From the NCBI RefSeq assembly GCF_039830135.1, contig NZ_CP156081.1, forward strand, positions 3,582,001 through 3,646,000: a DNA stretch of 64,000 bases. The letters are read 5' to 3'. Shown here in pieces: positions 35,731 through 44,971 of the stretch. The first letter of the stretch is position 1; each line of letters starts with the position of its first letter. The notes beneath the pieces were generated by a model. That model was not told the origin of the DNA. It ran no database searches and was given only the letters and a program-made list of their open reading frames with translations. The DNA comes from Defluviimonas sp. SAOS-178_SWC (GTDB lineage Bacteria; Pseudomonadota; Alphaproteobacteria; Rhodobacterales; Rhodobacteraceae). A program made the position numbers and the translations under genes.

Positions 35731-36210
35731 CTAGTTCCCCGCCTGCCCGTTGAAGCTCGGCCCGCCCGCGTCGGTGACGAGGACGATGTCGGAGAACCCG
35801 CCGGAATTGAGCGCGCCCATGACCTGCACGACCCGCTCGTAAGGGATCTTGCCGTCGGCGCGGAGGAAAAGCTTGCCGTCGTTCCGCTCAGCCGCGATCG
35901 CCGTCAGCCTGGCGATCAACTCGGCCTCGGGCACCGCCGTGTTCTGGATGGAGATCGTGCCGTCCTCCTGAACGGAGATGGTCAGCGGCTCCTCCTGCTC
36001 GGTCGATACCGCCTGCGCGGCGGTCTTCGGCAGTTCCAGCGGCACACCGACGGTCAGCAACGGCGCGGCCACCATGAAGATGATCAGAAGAACCAGCATC
36101 ACGTCCACGAAGGGCGTGACGTTGATCTCGCTCATCACTGCGGCCTTGCCGCGTCCGCCCCGGCGGCGGTGCCTGCCGCCTCCGCCGCCCTTGATCACGC
36201 CCGCGCCCAT
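35731..36210 (-). CDS. tolR: biopolymer transport protein TolR (ExbD family)
   Basis: A 159-residue protein with a basic Gly/Arg-rich cytoplasmic N-terminus, one membrane helix (residues 35-54) and a periplasmic domain. The family motif INVTPFVDVMLVLLIIFMV contains the essential membrane Asp. It is three bases after tolQ and five before tolA. Confidence 0.96.
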   Translation of the reverse strand: MGAGVIKGGGGGRHRRRGGRGKAAVMSEINVTPFVDVMLVLLIIFMVAAPLLTVGVPLELPKTAAQAVSTEQEEPLTISVQEDGTISIQNTAVPEAELIARLTAIAAERNDGKLFLRADGKIPYERVVQVMGALNSGGFSDIVLVTDAGGPSFNGQAGN

Positions 36211-36213
36211 GGT

Positions 36214-36909
36214 TCAGGCGTCCAGCTGGCGCGAGAGGATGGTGGCGAATTCGTCGGCAAAGGCTTCGTAGCCGGCGATGATCCGGTCGCTGTCCGTCGA
36301 CAGTTTGTTATAGAAGATGACGGCTGGGATCGCGGCGAGTAGGCCGAGAGCGGTGGCCACCAGCGCCTCGGCGATGCCGGGCGCCACGACGGCAAGCGAG
36401 GTGTTCTGGCTGATCGCGATTTGCTCGAACGCGACCTTGATCCCCCAGACCGTGCCGAAAAGCCCGACGAACGGGGCTGTGGAGCCGACCGTAGCAAGGA
36501 AAGGAAGCCCGCGCGTCAGGCTTTCCGTCGCCTTGACGATGGCCACGTCCATCGACCGGTCGATCCGCGCCTGCGCGCCCGCGATCAGCTCGCCATCCTG
36601 GCGGTGGCTGCGCCGCCATTCGACCATGCCGGAGGCGAAGATCTTCTCGCTCGGCCCGTCCGGCTGGCTGCCGATCTTCTCGAACAGCTCGTCAAGCGGC
36701 TCGCCCGACCAGAACGCCCGGTCGAAGATCGCCGCCTCCTGCCGCGCGCGGCGATAGGAGATGAATTTCTGCACGATGATCGACCAGGACCAGAAGCTGG
36801 CCACGGTCAGCATGATCATCACCAGCTGGACGACGAAGGACGCGCGCCAGAAAAGCGCGAGCAAGGAAAAGTCGATCTCCTGCGCCATCGCGAGGGTTTG
36901 GGTATCCAT
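36214..36909 (-). CDS. tolQ: Tol-Pal proton channel subunit TolQ
   Basis: A 231-residue inner-membrane protein of the TolQ/ExbB/MotA family with three membrane helices: near residue 20-45, then 136-158, and 170-195. The conserved APFVGLFGTVWGI is visible. With TolR it forms the proton channel that powers TolA. First gene of the tol operon. Confidence 0.97.
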   Translation of the reverse strand: MDTQTLAMAQEIDFSLLALFWRASFVVQLVMIMLTVASFWSWSIIVQKFISYRRARQEAAIFDRAFWSGEPLDELFEKIGSQPDGPSEKIFASGMVEWRRSHRQDGELIAGAQARIDRSMDVAIVKATESLTRGLPFLATVGSTAPFVGLFGTVWGIKVAFEQIAISQNTSLAVVAPGIAEALVATALGLLAAIPAVIFYNKLSTDSDRIIAGYEAFADEFATILSRQLDA

Positions 36910-37026
36910 GGGTTACTGCTCGCCGTTTTGGGCCACGTTTTCGCGGCTCTATTACTTGTGATTCTATCCGGGTTTTAGGGGGAAAGCCAACACATCTGCG
37001 TCAACGTCCGCGCGAAACCGCCGCCC

Positions 37027-37428
37027 TCAGTGCAAAGCCGGCGCCAGCCTGCGGCGAAGTTCCGCCGGAAGCCGCGCCGGCGCCCCCGCCTCGGTCAGGC
37101 AGACGAGGGTCACGACCGACTGGAAAAGCCGCTCTCTCCCGCGCGACACGACCTGCTCCAGGACGACCCGCGCACCGCTGGCGGCCTCGACCCGCGTCTC
37201 GACGACCAGTTCGTCGTCGAACCTGGCCGGGCGAAGGTAATCCGCCTCGACCCGCCGCACGGCGAAGACGATCCCCTCCTCCGCCTTCAGGCGCCCCTGA
37301 TCGACGCCGAGGCTTCGGACCCATTCGGTCCGGGCGCGTTCGATGAATTTCAGGTAGTTCGCATAGTAGACGATGCCGGCAAGATCGGTGTCCTCGTAAT
37401 AGACGCGAAGGGCAAGGCTGTGGATCAT
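37027..37428 (-). CDS. ybgC: Tol-Pal associated acyl-CoA thioesterase YbgC
   Basis: A 133-residue hotdog-fold thioesterase. The start ATG at 37428 begins MIHSLALRVYYEDTDLAGIVYYANYL, the YbgC signature with the catalytic Asp of YEDTD. It precedes tolQ by 117 bases, the usual place for this gene. The frame runs on upstream, but that part lies in the region before the bactofilin. Confidence 0.94.
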   Translation of the reverse strand: MIHSLALRVYYEDTDLAGIVYYANYLKFIERARTEWVRSLGVDQGRLKAEEGIVFAVRRVEADYLRPARFDDELVVETRVEAASGARVVLEQVVSRGRERLFQSVVTLVCLTEAGAPARLPAELRRRLAPALH

Positions 37429-37625
37429 GCGCGGCGGTTTCCCTGATTTCCGGCAGCCTAAGCACGGGCCGGGCCGGGCACAATAGACCCCGGCCGCCGC
37501 CGCCGATCCGCCGTTTCCCGCGCATCGGGGCGAAACTGGGCTTGGCAGGGATGCCCCTTCTCCTGTAGCCAAAGTGAAGATCATTGCCCGCGACGCCCGG
37601 GCACCAGCGCCAGGCAGGAGCCAGA

Positions 37626-37937
37626 ATGACAAGATCGGTTATCGAGGAAGACCTCACCATCGACGGCAACGTCGTCTCGAAGGACGGCGATATCGACGTG
37701 AAGGGCAAGGTGACGGGCGACATCACCTCGCGGTCGGTCGACGTGCACGTCTCGGGCAAGGTCCAAGGGGCGATCACCGCGGATACCGTCACGATCCAGG
37801 GGGCGCATTCCGGCCGCATCGAATGCAGCGAACTCTCGCTCGAAAAGAATGCCGAGGTGAAGGCCGACGTGAAGGCCCAGACGCTATCGTCGGAAAAGGG
37901 CGCACGGCTGGTCGGCAAGGTTCAGATCACGGGCTGA
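37626..37937 (+). CDS. bactofilin family protein
   Basis: A 103-residue polymer-forming cytoskeletal protein. Most of the chain is the bactofilin beta-helix with six-residue periodicity (DLTIDGNVVSKDGDIDVKGKVTGDITSRSVDVHVSGKVQG). Bactofilins form filaments that place cell-wall enzymes. AGGAG stands six bases before the ATG at 37626. No M23 peptidase gene lies next to it, unlike many bactofilin loci. It is divergent from ybgC. Confidence 0.9.
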   Translation: MTRSVIEEDLTIDGNVVSKDGDIDVKGKVTGDITSRSVDVHVSGKVQGAITADTVTIQGAHSGRIECSELSLEKNAEVKADVKAQTLSSEKGARLVGKVQITG

Positions 37938-37997
37938 CCCGGACAGGGCGCTTTCCCGCGCGCCCGGCCCGTGGTTAACTCCGGGCCGGAGGCAGGC

Positions 37998-38861
37998 ATG
38001 ACAACATCCGATCCCCTCGCCGGCGCCAATGCCGGGCAGGCCGAATTCTGGACGTCCGGTCCGGGGCTGAAATGGGCCGCGCAGCACGCCCGCCTCGACG
38101 CGCTTTTCGCACCGGTCACGGCGGAGCTTCTCGACCGCGCCGCGATCGCGCCCGGCGAAAACGTTCTCGACATCGGCTGCGGTGCCGGCGATTCCACGCT
38201 GGCCGCCGCTGATCGAGCCGGGCTGAACGGCCGGTCGACGGGCCTCGACATTTCCGAAACCCTACTCGCGGTGGCACGCCGCCGCGCGGCCGGGCGGTCC
38301 GGGATCGACTTCATCCTCGCCGACGCGCAGACCCATCCTTTCCCAACTGAGACCCACGACCTCCTGATCTCGCGCTTCGGGCTGATGTTCTTCTCGGATC
38401 CGGTTGCCGGCTTTCGTAACCTCGCCCGCGCGCTTAAGCCGGGCGCAAGGGTCGCGTTCGTCACCTGGGCCCGGATGGAGGAGAACCCCTGGAACCGCGA
38501 CGCCAAGGCTGCGGGAGTCGCCCGGCTCGGCCCCGTGCCCGCCGACGAACCGCGCGCGCCCGGCCAGTTCGCCTTTGCCGAAATCGGCTATGTCACGGAT
38601 ATCCTCGCCAGCGCCGGCTTTACGGGCATCACCGGAGAGGAAGCTACCAGCCACCTCAGTGTCGCCGGCAGCGCCGGGGACGCGGCGGAGCTTGCCACCA
38701 GCATCGGCCCCGTCTCGCGGATTCTCCGCGACAAGGGCGGCACGGAAGCCGACCGCGCCGCGATCGCTACCGATCTCGCCGATCTCTTCCGGCCCTATGA
38801 AGGTGCGGACGGGGTCCGGGTGCCGGCGGTTCTGAACTTCTTCTCCGCCCGGCGGCCCTGA
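37998..38861 (+). CDS. class I SAM-dependent methyltransferase
   Basis: A 287-residue methyltransferase with SAM motif VLDIGCGAGDSTLAAADRAG, then GLDISETLLAVARRRA and FSRFGLMFFSDPVAGFRNLARAL. The N-terminal NAGQAEFW is common in a group of small-molecule methyltransferases. Substrate unknown. GGAGGCAGG precedes the ATG at 37998. No operon partner is evident. Confidence 0.85.
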   Translation: MTTSDPLAGANAGQAEFWTSGPGLKWAAQHARLDALFAPVTAELLDRAAIAPGENVLDIGCGAGDSTLAAADRAGLNGRSTGLDISETLLAVARRRAAGRSGIDFILADAQTHPFPTETHDLLISRFGLMFFSDPVAGFRNLARALKPGARVAFVTWARMEENPWNRDAKAAGVARLGPVPADEPRAPGQFAFAEIGYVTDILASAGFTGITGEEATSHLSVAGSAGDAAELATSIGPVSRILRDKGGTEADRAAIATDLADLFRPYEGADGVRVPAVLNFFSARRP

Positions 38862-38894
38862 TCCGAAAATGCCCTCGGCGTCTGGCCTTGCCCG

Positions 38895-39533
38895 CTACCC
38901 GTCCCGCGCGATCCGGGCGGCGAGCCGGAGCGCATGGCTTGGCTCACGCGCGACCTCCGGCAGAACAGGGTCGTAGGCGGCCCGGATCACGTCCGAGATT
39001 TCGGGCCGCAGGATCACCCCCTCGCCGATCTGGCCCAGCGGCGACCGCTCGACGAAGGCCCGGTCGGACCAGAGCAGGATCACCTGCGCCGCAAGGCCGA
39101 GCGCCACGGTCTCGGCCGGAAGATCGGCCGTCGCCTTGTCGACCCGGACGAACGCGACGCAGGCGCGGATGGCGCCGCTTTCCTCGAAACGGAAATGCCG
39201 GTATTGCGTCGCCCCCTCGCGACCGAGCCGCGCCACCAGGAACTCCAACCCCTCGACCAGCCGGCCGAGATCGGGTACGTCGAGAAGCTCAGACCACTCG
39301 CGGAAGAAGAAGATCATCAGGTTCGCGCCCTGCTCGGGGTCGGTCTCGGCCATCTTGTGCCCGGCCAGCGTCACCGTCGCCTCGATGGCGCCCTTGACCG
39401 TCGCGAGGGTCGCGTCGCTGACGCCGAAGACCACCGGCACGATGGGCCGCGCCCAGCGCGCGAACAGGTATTCGCCCGACCGTCTCGTGAACAACACGGC
39501 AATATCCTCGGGCGTCACGGTCTTCCCTTTCAC
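38895..39533 (-). CDS. conserved hypothetical protein
   Basis: A 212-residue soluble protein without signal peptide or membrane helices. I do not recognise a domain. The protein is largely helical by inspection, with a hydrophobic middle (ANLMIFFFREWSELLDVPDL) and a Trp-rich centre. It lies downstream of ruvB on the same strand with an 82-base gap, and may be cotranscribed with ruvCAB. Codon usage matches the neighbours. Confidence 0.7.
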   Translation of the reverse strand: MKGKTVTPEDIAVLFTRRSGEYLFARWARPIVPVVFGVSDATLATVKGAIEATVTLAGHKMAETDPEQGANLMIFFFREWSELLDVPDLGRLVEGLEFLVARLGREGATQYRHFRFEESGAIRACVAFVRVDKATADLPAETVALGLAAQVILLWSDRAFVERSPLGQIGEGVILRPEISDVIRAAYDPVLPEVAREPSHALRLAARIARDG

Positions 39534-39615
39534 TGTGGCAGAGATACCTTCGCCGGAGGCATAGAAGTTTTGCCCCGCCGCCTCAACCCGCGCGGCTATG
39601 GCCGCAGAAAGACGG

Positions 39616-40641
39616 TCACTTCACGAAAAGGTCGCCCTGCCCCGGCGCCTTCGGCGCGGCGAGGCCGAGATGGGTCCAGGCCTTGCCCGCCAGCATCCGG
39701 CCGCGTGACGTCCTCTGGAGCAGGCCCTGCTGGAGGAGGAAGGGTTCGATCACCTCCTCGATCGCGTCGCGCGCCTCGCTCAGCGCCGCCGACAGCGTCT
39801 CCACCCCGACCGGCCCGCCGGCGTAGTTTTCCGCGATCAGCGTCAGGTACCTCCGGTCCGCCCCGTCGAGGCCAAGATGATCGACCCCGAGCCGCGTGAG
39901 CGCGGAATCGGCGATCTCCCGCGTCAGCCGCCCGTTGCCCTCGACCAGCGCGAAATCGACCACCCGCCGCAAGAGCCGCCCGGCGATCCGAGGCGTTCCC
40001 CGCGCCCGCTTCGCGATTTCGAGCGTCCCTTCCGGGTCCGACGAGATCCCCATCATCCGCGCCCCGCGCGTGACGATATGATCGAGCTCGGGCACCGTGT
40101 AGAATTGGAGCCGGGTCGGAATCCCGAACCGGTCGCGGAGCGGTGTCGTCAGAAGGCCGAGCCGCGTCGTCGCCCCGACCAGCGTGAAGGGCTGCAGTTC
40201 GATCCTGACGGTGCGCGCCGCCGGCCCCTCGCCGATCACAAGATCAAGCTCGAAATCCTCAAGCGCCGGGTAGAGGACCTCCTCCACCGCCGGATTGAGC
40301 CGGTGGATCTCGTCGATGAAGAGGACGTCGCGCGCTTCGAGATTGGTGAGGATCGCGGCAAGGTCGCCCGCGCGCGCCAGAACCGGGCCTGAGGTCATAC
40401 GAAAGTTGACGCCAAGCTCCTTCGCCATGATCTGCGCGAGCGTCGTTTTTCCAAGACCCGGTGGCCCGTGAAAGAGCGTGTGGTCCATCGCTTCGCCGCG
40501 CCTCCGGGCGCTTTCGATGAAGACGCGCAGGTTCGCCCGTGCCTCCTCCTGCCCGACGAAGTCCGACAGCGATTGCGGTCTAAGGCTGCGGTCTGCATCC
40601 TCGGGCTGCGGGGCGGGCCGAAGTGTGGGGTCCGGTTCCAT
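39616..40641 (-). CDS. ruvB: Holliday junction branch migration helicase RuvB
   Basis: A 341-residue AAA ATPase with Walker A GPPGLGKT (about residue 60), Walker [12 protein letters not shown], the Arg finger region [19 protein letters not shown] and a C-terminal winged helix. Normal length. It works with RuvA and RuvC on Holliday junctions. Three bases separate it from ruvA. Confidence 0.98.
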   Translation of the reverse strand: MEPDPTLRPAPQPEDADRSLRPQSLSDFVGQEEARANLRVFIESARRRGEAMDHTLFHGPPGLGKTTLAQIMAKELGVNFRMTSGPVLARAGDLAAILTNLEARDVLFIDEIHRLNPAVEEVLYPALEDFELDLVIGEGPAARTVRIELQPFTLVGATTRLGLLTTPLRDRFGIPTRLQFYTVPELDHIVTRGARMMGISSDPEGTLEIAKRARGTPRIAGRLLRRVVDFALVEGNGRLTREIADSALTRLGVDHLGLDGADRRYLTLIAENYAGGPVGVETLSAALSEARDAIEEVIEPFLLQQGLLQRTSRGRMLAGKAWTHLGLAAPKAPGQGDLFVK

Positions 40642-40644
40642 GCC

Positions 40645-41319
40645 CTACCCCTTCGGCATCAGAAGCTTCAGCGACGCGCGGATCAGGGCGGGCGCGTCGG
40701 CGCCGTCATTCGCGCCCGCTGCCTCCGCCACGGCGGCGGCGGCCTCGCCCTGCCCGTAGCCGAGGTTGATCAGCGCCGACAGCGCGTCGGCCGTGGCGGA
40801 CGCCGAGGCAGAGGGACGCGTCGTGGCTTTCGGCGCAGGCCTGGCGGCCGGCGGTTCGATCACCTCCTCCTCTGACGCGGGAACGTCGACCGAAAGCGCG
40901 CCGCCGAGCGCCATGACCGTCGGCGCCTTGTCCTTCAGCTCCATCACCACCCGTTGCGCCAGCTTCGGGCCGACGCCCGGCGCCGCCTTGACCGACGTCC
41001 AGTCTCCGAGGGCAATCGCGCGGCCCACCCCTTCGGCGCCGAGCGTGCCGAGGATCGCCATCGACGCCTTCGCGCCGACGCCCTGGACCGTGGTCAGAAG
41101 CCGGTGCCATTCCTTCTCCAGCAGCGTCGGAAAGCCGAAAAGCTGCAAGAGATCCTCGCGCACCAGAAGTTCGGTGTAGAGCGCCACCGCCTCGCCCACC
41201 GGCGGCAGTGACGCGGCGGTGCGTTGCGAAACATGGACGACATAGCCGACCCCGCGCACGTCGATGAGCACGTGATCCATCGCGCGGTGCAGGATCACCC
41301 CGGCAATGCGCCCGATCAT
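40645..41319 (-). CDS. ruvA: Holliday junction DNA-binding protein RuvA
   Basis: A 224-residue protein with N-terminal OB fold ([26 protein letters not shown]), helix-hairpin-helix motifs ([16 protein letters not shown] and [19 protein letters not shown]), a flexible linker and a C-terminal domain III that contacts RuvB. It overlaps the ruvC stop by four bases. Confidence 0.97.
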   Translation of the reverse strand: MIGRIAGVILHRAMDHVLIDVRGVGYVVHVSQRTAASLPPVGEAVALYTELLVREDLLQLFGFPTLLEKEWHRLLTTVQGVGAKASMAILGTLGAEGVGRAIALGDWTSVKAAPGVGPKLAQRVVMELKDKAPTVMALGGALSVDVPASEEEVIEPPAARPAPKATTRPSASASATADALSALINLGYGQGEAAAAVAEAAGANDGADAPALIRASLKLLMPKG

Positions 41320-41819
41320 GCCGCCCCTTTCAGCGCCGCCGCCAGACGGCCGGCGCTTTGCAGGTGATGGGCATGGCAGATCGCGATGGCGAGCGCATCA
41401 GCCGCATCCGGCCCGGCGAGGTCCACACCCGGAAGCTGGTACCGCACCATATGGGCGATCTGGGCCTTGTCGGCGTGGCCGACGCCGACCACCGCCTTCT
41501 TGACCGCGTTCGGGGCGTATTCCCCGACCGCCAGCCCGGCCTGCGCCGGCACCAGCATCGCGACGCCCCGCGCTTGCCCGAGTTTCAGCGTCCCGGCGCC
41601 GTCCTTGTTGACGAAGGTCTGCTCCACCGCCGCCGCGTCCGGCGCGTGCTCGGCGAAGATCCGGGTCAGCGCGGCATGAAGCGACAGCAGTCGCGCGGCA
41701 AGATCGGCGCCTTCCGAGTGAATGATGCCGTTTGCGACATGACTGAGTCGCGATCCAGCCACCTCGATCACACCCCAACCGAGGTTTCGAAGCCCCGGAT
41801 CAATGCCGATTACACGCAT
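41316..41819 (-). CDS. ruvC: Holliday junction resolvase RuvC
   Basis: A 167-residue endonuclease with the acidic active site visible: the first Asp in [14 protein letters not shown], then the Glu in AVEQTFVNK and the C-terminal [12 protein letters not shown]. Normal length. It heads the ruvCAB operon. Confidence 0.97.
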   Translation of the reverse strand: MRVIGIDPGLRNLGWGVIEVAGSRLSHVANGIIHSEGADLAARLLSLHAALTRIFAEHAPDAAAVEQTFVNKDGAGTLKLGQARGVAMLVPAQAGLAVGEYAPNAVKKAVVGVGHADKAQIAHMVRYQLPGVDLAGPDAADALAIAICHAHHLQSAGRLAAALKGAA

Positions 41820-42136
41820 CTGCCTCTACTCTGTTGCTTTTTTCCCACGACTAGCACGAAAAGCGAACATCGCAAAGGCTGAATGCCGGTTTCAGGCCCG
41901 TGATCGCCCGGCGCTCACGGCAGGCTGGAATCGTCGCTGCGCGTGCAAAAAACGACATATTTTGCACCCGCAGAAACGACTTTATTACAAACGGTTACGC
42001 CGCGCCCCACCTATGCGCCAAATGCATGACCGGGCTGCAGGCGGCGCTATTGTCGTTCGCAGAGCGCCCAATTATCTGACGGCTCGAAGCAGAGATGCAC
42101 ATATTCGATGCATCCTGAAAACCCGAGGAAATGACA
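41820..42136. other. intergenic region between ruvC and the DUF1127 gene
   Basis: Contains the inverted repeat at 41943-41967 and a possible promoter to its right. No gene is supported; one reading frame crosses it but has no coding character or ribosome binding site. Confidence 0.4.
41943..41967. promoter_or_regulatory. inverted repeat upstream of the DUF1127 gene, possible operator
   Basis: GTGCAAAA-(9 bases)-TTTTGCAC, a perfect 8-bp inverted repeat. Its right arm includes TTGCAC, which stands 17 bases before TTACAA and could be a -35 element. The repeat would then overlap the promoter, as repressor sites do. Confidence 0.45.
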
Positions 42137-42325
42137 ATGTCCGTTTATGAACTGAACCGCCCCGCCAGCCACGTCACCGGCTTCTTCGGCACGCTCGTCG
42201 TTGCCTTCGCCGCTTGGAACGATGCCCGCGTCACCCGCAACGCTCTGTCGCGTCTGACGGATCGCGAGCTTGACGATATCGGCCTGAGCCGCGCCGACAT
42301 CGACACGATCGCGTCGCGCGCCTGA
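42137..42325 (+). CDS. DUF1127 domain protein
   Basis: A 62-residue protein with the DUF1127 motif in its C-terminal half: ALSRLTDRELDDIGLSRADIDTIA. Such small Arg-rich proteins are linked to RNA turnover and phosphate or carbon metabolism in alphaproteobacteria. GAGGAA is seven bases before the ATG at 42137; the ATG at 42131 would be too close. A strong terminator follows. A hydrophobic stretch (TGFFGTLVVAFAAW) precedes the domain. Confidence 0.88.
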   Translation: MSVYELNRPASHVTGFFGTLVVAFAAWNDARVTRNALSRLTDRELDDIGLSRADIDTIASRA

Positions 42326-42353
42326 TCGACGTCAGACCGCGACCTTGGTCGCC

Positions 42354-42393
42354 AAAGGCCGTGCCGGGTGATCCCGACACGGCCTTTCTTTTT
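42354..42393 (+). terminator. Rho-independent terminator of the DUF1127 gene
   Basis: AAAGGCCGTG pairs with CACGGCCTTT (10 bp), followed by CTTTTT. Confidence 0.92.
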
Positions 42394-42414
42394 GCCGTTA
42401 CCCCAAGGAAGACG

Positions 42415-42762
42415 TCAGTAGAGGAGCTTGCGGATCTGCTCCGATGCCGAAACCGTCAGAGGGTCGGCCTGCAGGATATAGGCGCCGACATGTTCGGCGG
42501 TGCCGCCGGCTTTTAGGGCTGCGATCCGCTCCTCGTAGCGCTCGGGGCCGATGGAGGCCAGGACCGCCGCCTTGATGGCGACGATGGTCAGGGCGACCAG
42601 CACCAGAGGGCCCAGAAAGCCGGCCCTCCGCAACGGGCGCTGACGCGCCTTGTAGTAGGACATGCCGAGCGCGCCGTCGGCCTCGAAGCCGCCCCCGGCA
42701 TTGTGAATCCGCTCGATGCGGCCGAGGCGGCCATAAAAGTTCTGCAAATTACGATCGACCAT
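42415..42762 (-). CDS. hypothetical protein with one membrane helix
   Basis: A 115-residue protein beginning MVDRNLQNFYGRLGRIERIH, with a single hydrophobic helix (about residues 52-71, AGFLGPLVLVALTIVAIKAA). GGGAGA precedes the ATG at 42762 on the reverse strand; the frame extends upstream into the prmA 3' end and is ignored there. Function unknown. It is probably downstream of prmA in the same transcript (79-base gap). Confidence 0.7.
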   Translation of the reverse strand: MVDRNLQNFYGRLGRIERIHNAGGGFEADGALGMSYYKARQRPLRRAGFLGPLVLVALTIVAIKAAVLASIGPERYEERIAALKAGGTAEHVGAYILQADPLTVSASEQIRKLLY

Positions 42763-42841
42763 GTCGATCTCCCAAGTCTCGCGCCCCCGCACATGTCGAG
42801 CGTGAGGAAACTTTGTGGCGAAAATGCGGCGCGGCGCTTGG

Positions 42842-43720
42842 TTAATCGGATTGGACACGGCGCAGAACCAATATGGTCCATTCGCCGATTTCGTCGCGCG
42901 ATACGAGGCAAAAGCCGTTGGATTTGTAGGCCGAAACCACGGCATCCGCCTGCGGGTTAAGGATTCCGGACAGAATCGCGTAGCCGCCCGGTCCCGTCAT
43001 CGCCGCCATATCCGGTGCAAGCTCGATCAACGGGCCCTTGAGAATGTTGGCGAAGACGAGATCGAAAGGCGCCTTTTCACGAAGGCCGGGATGATCGAAA
43101 CCCGCCGCCTCGACGCAAGTGACGCGGCCCGTCAACCCGTTTGCGGCGACATTGGCCAAGGCCACCTCGACCGCCACGGGGTCGATGTCGGAGGCGATGA
43201 CCGGATCGGGCCAGATCGCCGCCGCCGCCATCGCCAGAACCGCCGTGCCGCAGCCGATATCGGCGACGTTCCGGCCCCGGAACCCGGCCCGGTCAAGCCG
43301 GTCAAGCGCCAGAAGGCAGCCGAGCGTGGTGCCATGATGCCCGGTGCCGAAGGCCATCGCCGCCTCGATCAGGAGCGCGACCTTGCCCTCGGGAACCTTG
43401 TCGGCATCGTGGCTGCCATAGACGAAGAACCGCCCCGCCTCGACCGGTTGGAGATTGCGCTTCACATGCGCGACCCAGTCAGTCTCCGGCACTTCGGAGA
43501 CGGCGAAGGGCTCCGCCCCGTAGATCGCGGCCATGAGCGCCAGTTCGATGGAGTTGGGCTCCTCGTCGAAATAGACCCCGACCTCGTAACGCCCCGACCC
43601 GTCCTCGATCTCGAAACAGCCGATGCCGGTCGGCTCGGGCAGGAAGTTCTCCATCGCCTCGGCCAGCGCTTCGGCGCGCTCCCGGTCCGGAAGGGTTGTC
43701 AGGGCGGCGTAGGTGGACAT
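42842..43720 (-). CDS. prmA: ribosomal protein L11 methyltransferase PrmA
   Basis: A 292-residue SAM-dependent methyltransferase that trimethylates ribosomal protein L11. The typical motif VADIGCGTAVLAMAAAAIW and FDLVFANILKGPLIELAP (NILxxP-type loop) are visible, and AFGTGHHGTTLGCLLALD matches PrmA closely. The length is normal. Confidence 0.94.
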   Translation of the reverse strand: MSTYAALTTLPDRERAEALAEAMENFLPEPTGIGCFEIEDGSGRYEVGVYFDEEPNSIELALMAAIYGAEPFAVSEVPETDWVAHVKRNLQPVEAGRFFVYGSHDADKVPEGKVALLIEAAMAFGTGHHGTTLGCLLALDRLDRAGFRGRNVADIGCGTAVLAMAAAAIWPDPVIASDIDPVAVEVALANVAANGLTGRVTCVEAAGFDHPGLREKAPFDLVFANILKGPLIELAPDMAAMTGPGGYAILSGILNPQADAVVSAYKSNGFCLVSRDEIGEWTILVLRRVQSD

Positions 43721-43761
43721 GGGGCATCCTTCCCGGGGACGAGCGGCAGCGTTGCGCGGCC

Positions 43762-44307
43762 CTATAGACCCCGGGCGGGGATGCCTGCAACCCGTGATCC
43801 TGCCGGAACGTCACGTGACACGACCGCCCCGGCGGCGACGATGGCCCCGTCGCCGATGGTCACGCCGGGCAGAAGGATCGCCCCGCCGCCGATCCAGACA
43901 TCCGCCCCGACCGTCACCGGCAGCGCGCGTTCGATACCTGCGCGGCGCTTTTCGGGGTCGCGGTGATGGTCGGCGCAATAGATGTGGACGCCCGGCCCGA
44001 GCATCGACCCCGCGCCGATCCGCACCGGCGCGCTATCGAGCACGACGCAGCTGGCGTTTAGATACACCCGATCGCCTAGCGTCAGGTTGATCCCGTAGGA
44101 GCAATGGAACGGCGCCTCGATCCAGCAGTCGCTGCCGAGCGTGAGGAGATCCGCGAGAAGCGGGCTGCAGGCGCCCCGCGCATCGGGCTCCATCACCCGG
44201 TGCTGGTGGCAGGCCCGCCGCGCTGCTCGGCGCATCTCCACATAGGGCGCGTCGAGACACGAATACCACTCCCCGCTTGCCATCACCTCGCGCGGGGAGC
44301 GGGCCAT
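43762..44307 (-). CDS. sugar O-acetyltransferase (maltose/galactoside acetyltransferase-like)
   Basis: A 181-residue left-handed beta-helix acetyltransferase. N-terminal MASGEWYSCLDAPYVEMR is the Mac domain, and the hexapeptide repeats end with HIYCADHHRDPEKRRAG, DVWIGGGAILLPGVTIGDGAIVAAGAVVSRDVPAGS. It acetylates a sugar hydroxyl; substrate unknown. One base separates it from msrA. Confidence 0.9.
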   Translation of the reverse strand: MARSPREVMASGEWYSCLDAPYVEMRRAARRACHQHRVMEPDARGACSPLLADLLTLGSDCWIEAPFHCSYGINLTLGDRVYLNASCVVLDSAPVRIGAGSMLGPGVHIYCADHHRDPEKRRAGIERALPVTVGADVWIGGGAILLPGVTIGDGAIVAAGAVVSRDVPAGSRVAGIPARGL

Positions 44308-44308
44308 G

Positions 44309-44962
44309 TCACGCCTTGAGCCCGATCGGACAGCTCACGCCGGTGCCGCCGACGCCGCAATAGCCGGCCGGGTTCTTGGCAAGGTATTGCTGATGATAGT
44401 CCTCGGCGAAGTAGAAGGGGTCGGCGGGCTTGATCTCGGTCGTGATCGCGCCATACCCGGCGGCCTTCAGACGGTCGGCATAGACCTTGCGGCTCGCCTC
44501 CGCCGCCTCGGCCTGCGCATCCGTATAGGTGTAGATGCCCGAGCGATACTGCGTGCCGACATCGTTGCCCTGCCGATTGCCCTGGGTCGGGTCATGGCCT
44601 TCCCAGAAGACCTTCAGAAGGTCGTCGTAGGAGATCACCTTCGGATCGTAGATCACCCGCACGACCTCGTTCTGCCCGGTGAGACCCGTGCAGGTCTCCT
44701 TGTAGGTCGGATTGGGGGTGATCCCGGCGGAATAGCCGACCATCGTCAGCCAGACGCCATCCAGTTGCCAGAACTTGCGCTCCACGCCCCAGAAGCAGCC
44801 CATGCCGAACATCGCCTCTTCCATGCCCTCGGGCACCGGCGACTGGAGCGGGCGGTGAAAGATGAAATGCTCCTCGGCCGTCGGGATCGGTTCGGTGCGG
44901 CCCGGCAGGGCCTCGTCCTTCGCGGGCATGTCGGATTTCTTACCGAAAAGGGCATTCAGCAT
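44309..44962 (-). CDS. msrA: peptide-methionine (S)-S-oxide reductase MsrA
   Basis: A 217-residue enzyme that repairs oxidised methionine. The catalytic Cys56 is in [14 protein letters not shown], and [15 protein letters not shown] is the C-terminal region. A further Cys (CPIGLKA) near the end could be the resolving residue. It lies nine bases after the MATE transporter gene. Confidence 0.96.
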   Translation of the reverse strand: MLNALFGKKSDMPAKDEALPGRTEPIPTAEEHFIFHRPLQSPVPEGMEEAMFGMGCFWGVERKFWQLDGVWLTMVGYSAGITPNPTYKETCTGLTGQNEVVRVIYDPKVISYDDLLKVFWEGHDPTQGNRQGNDVGTQYRSGIYTYTDAQAEAAEASRKVYADRLKAAGYGAITTEIKPADPFYFAEDYHQQYLAKNPAGYCGVGGTGVSCPIGLKA

Positions 44963-44971
44963 GTGACTCTC

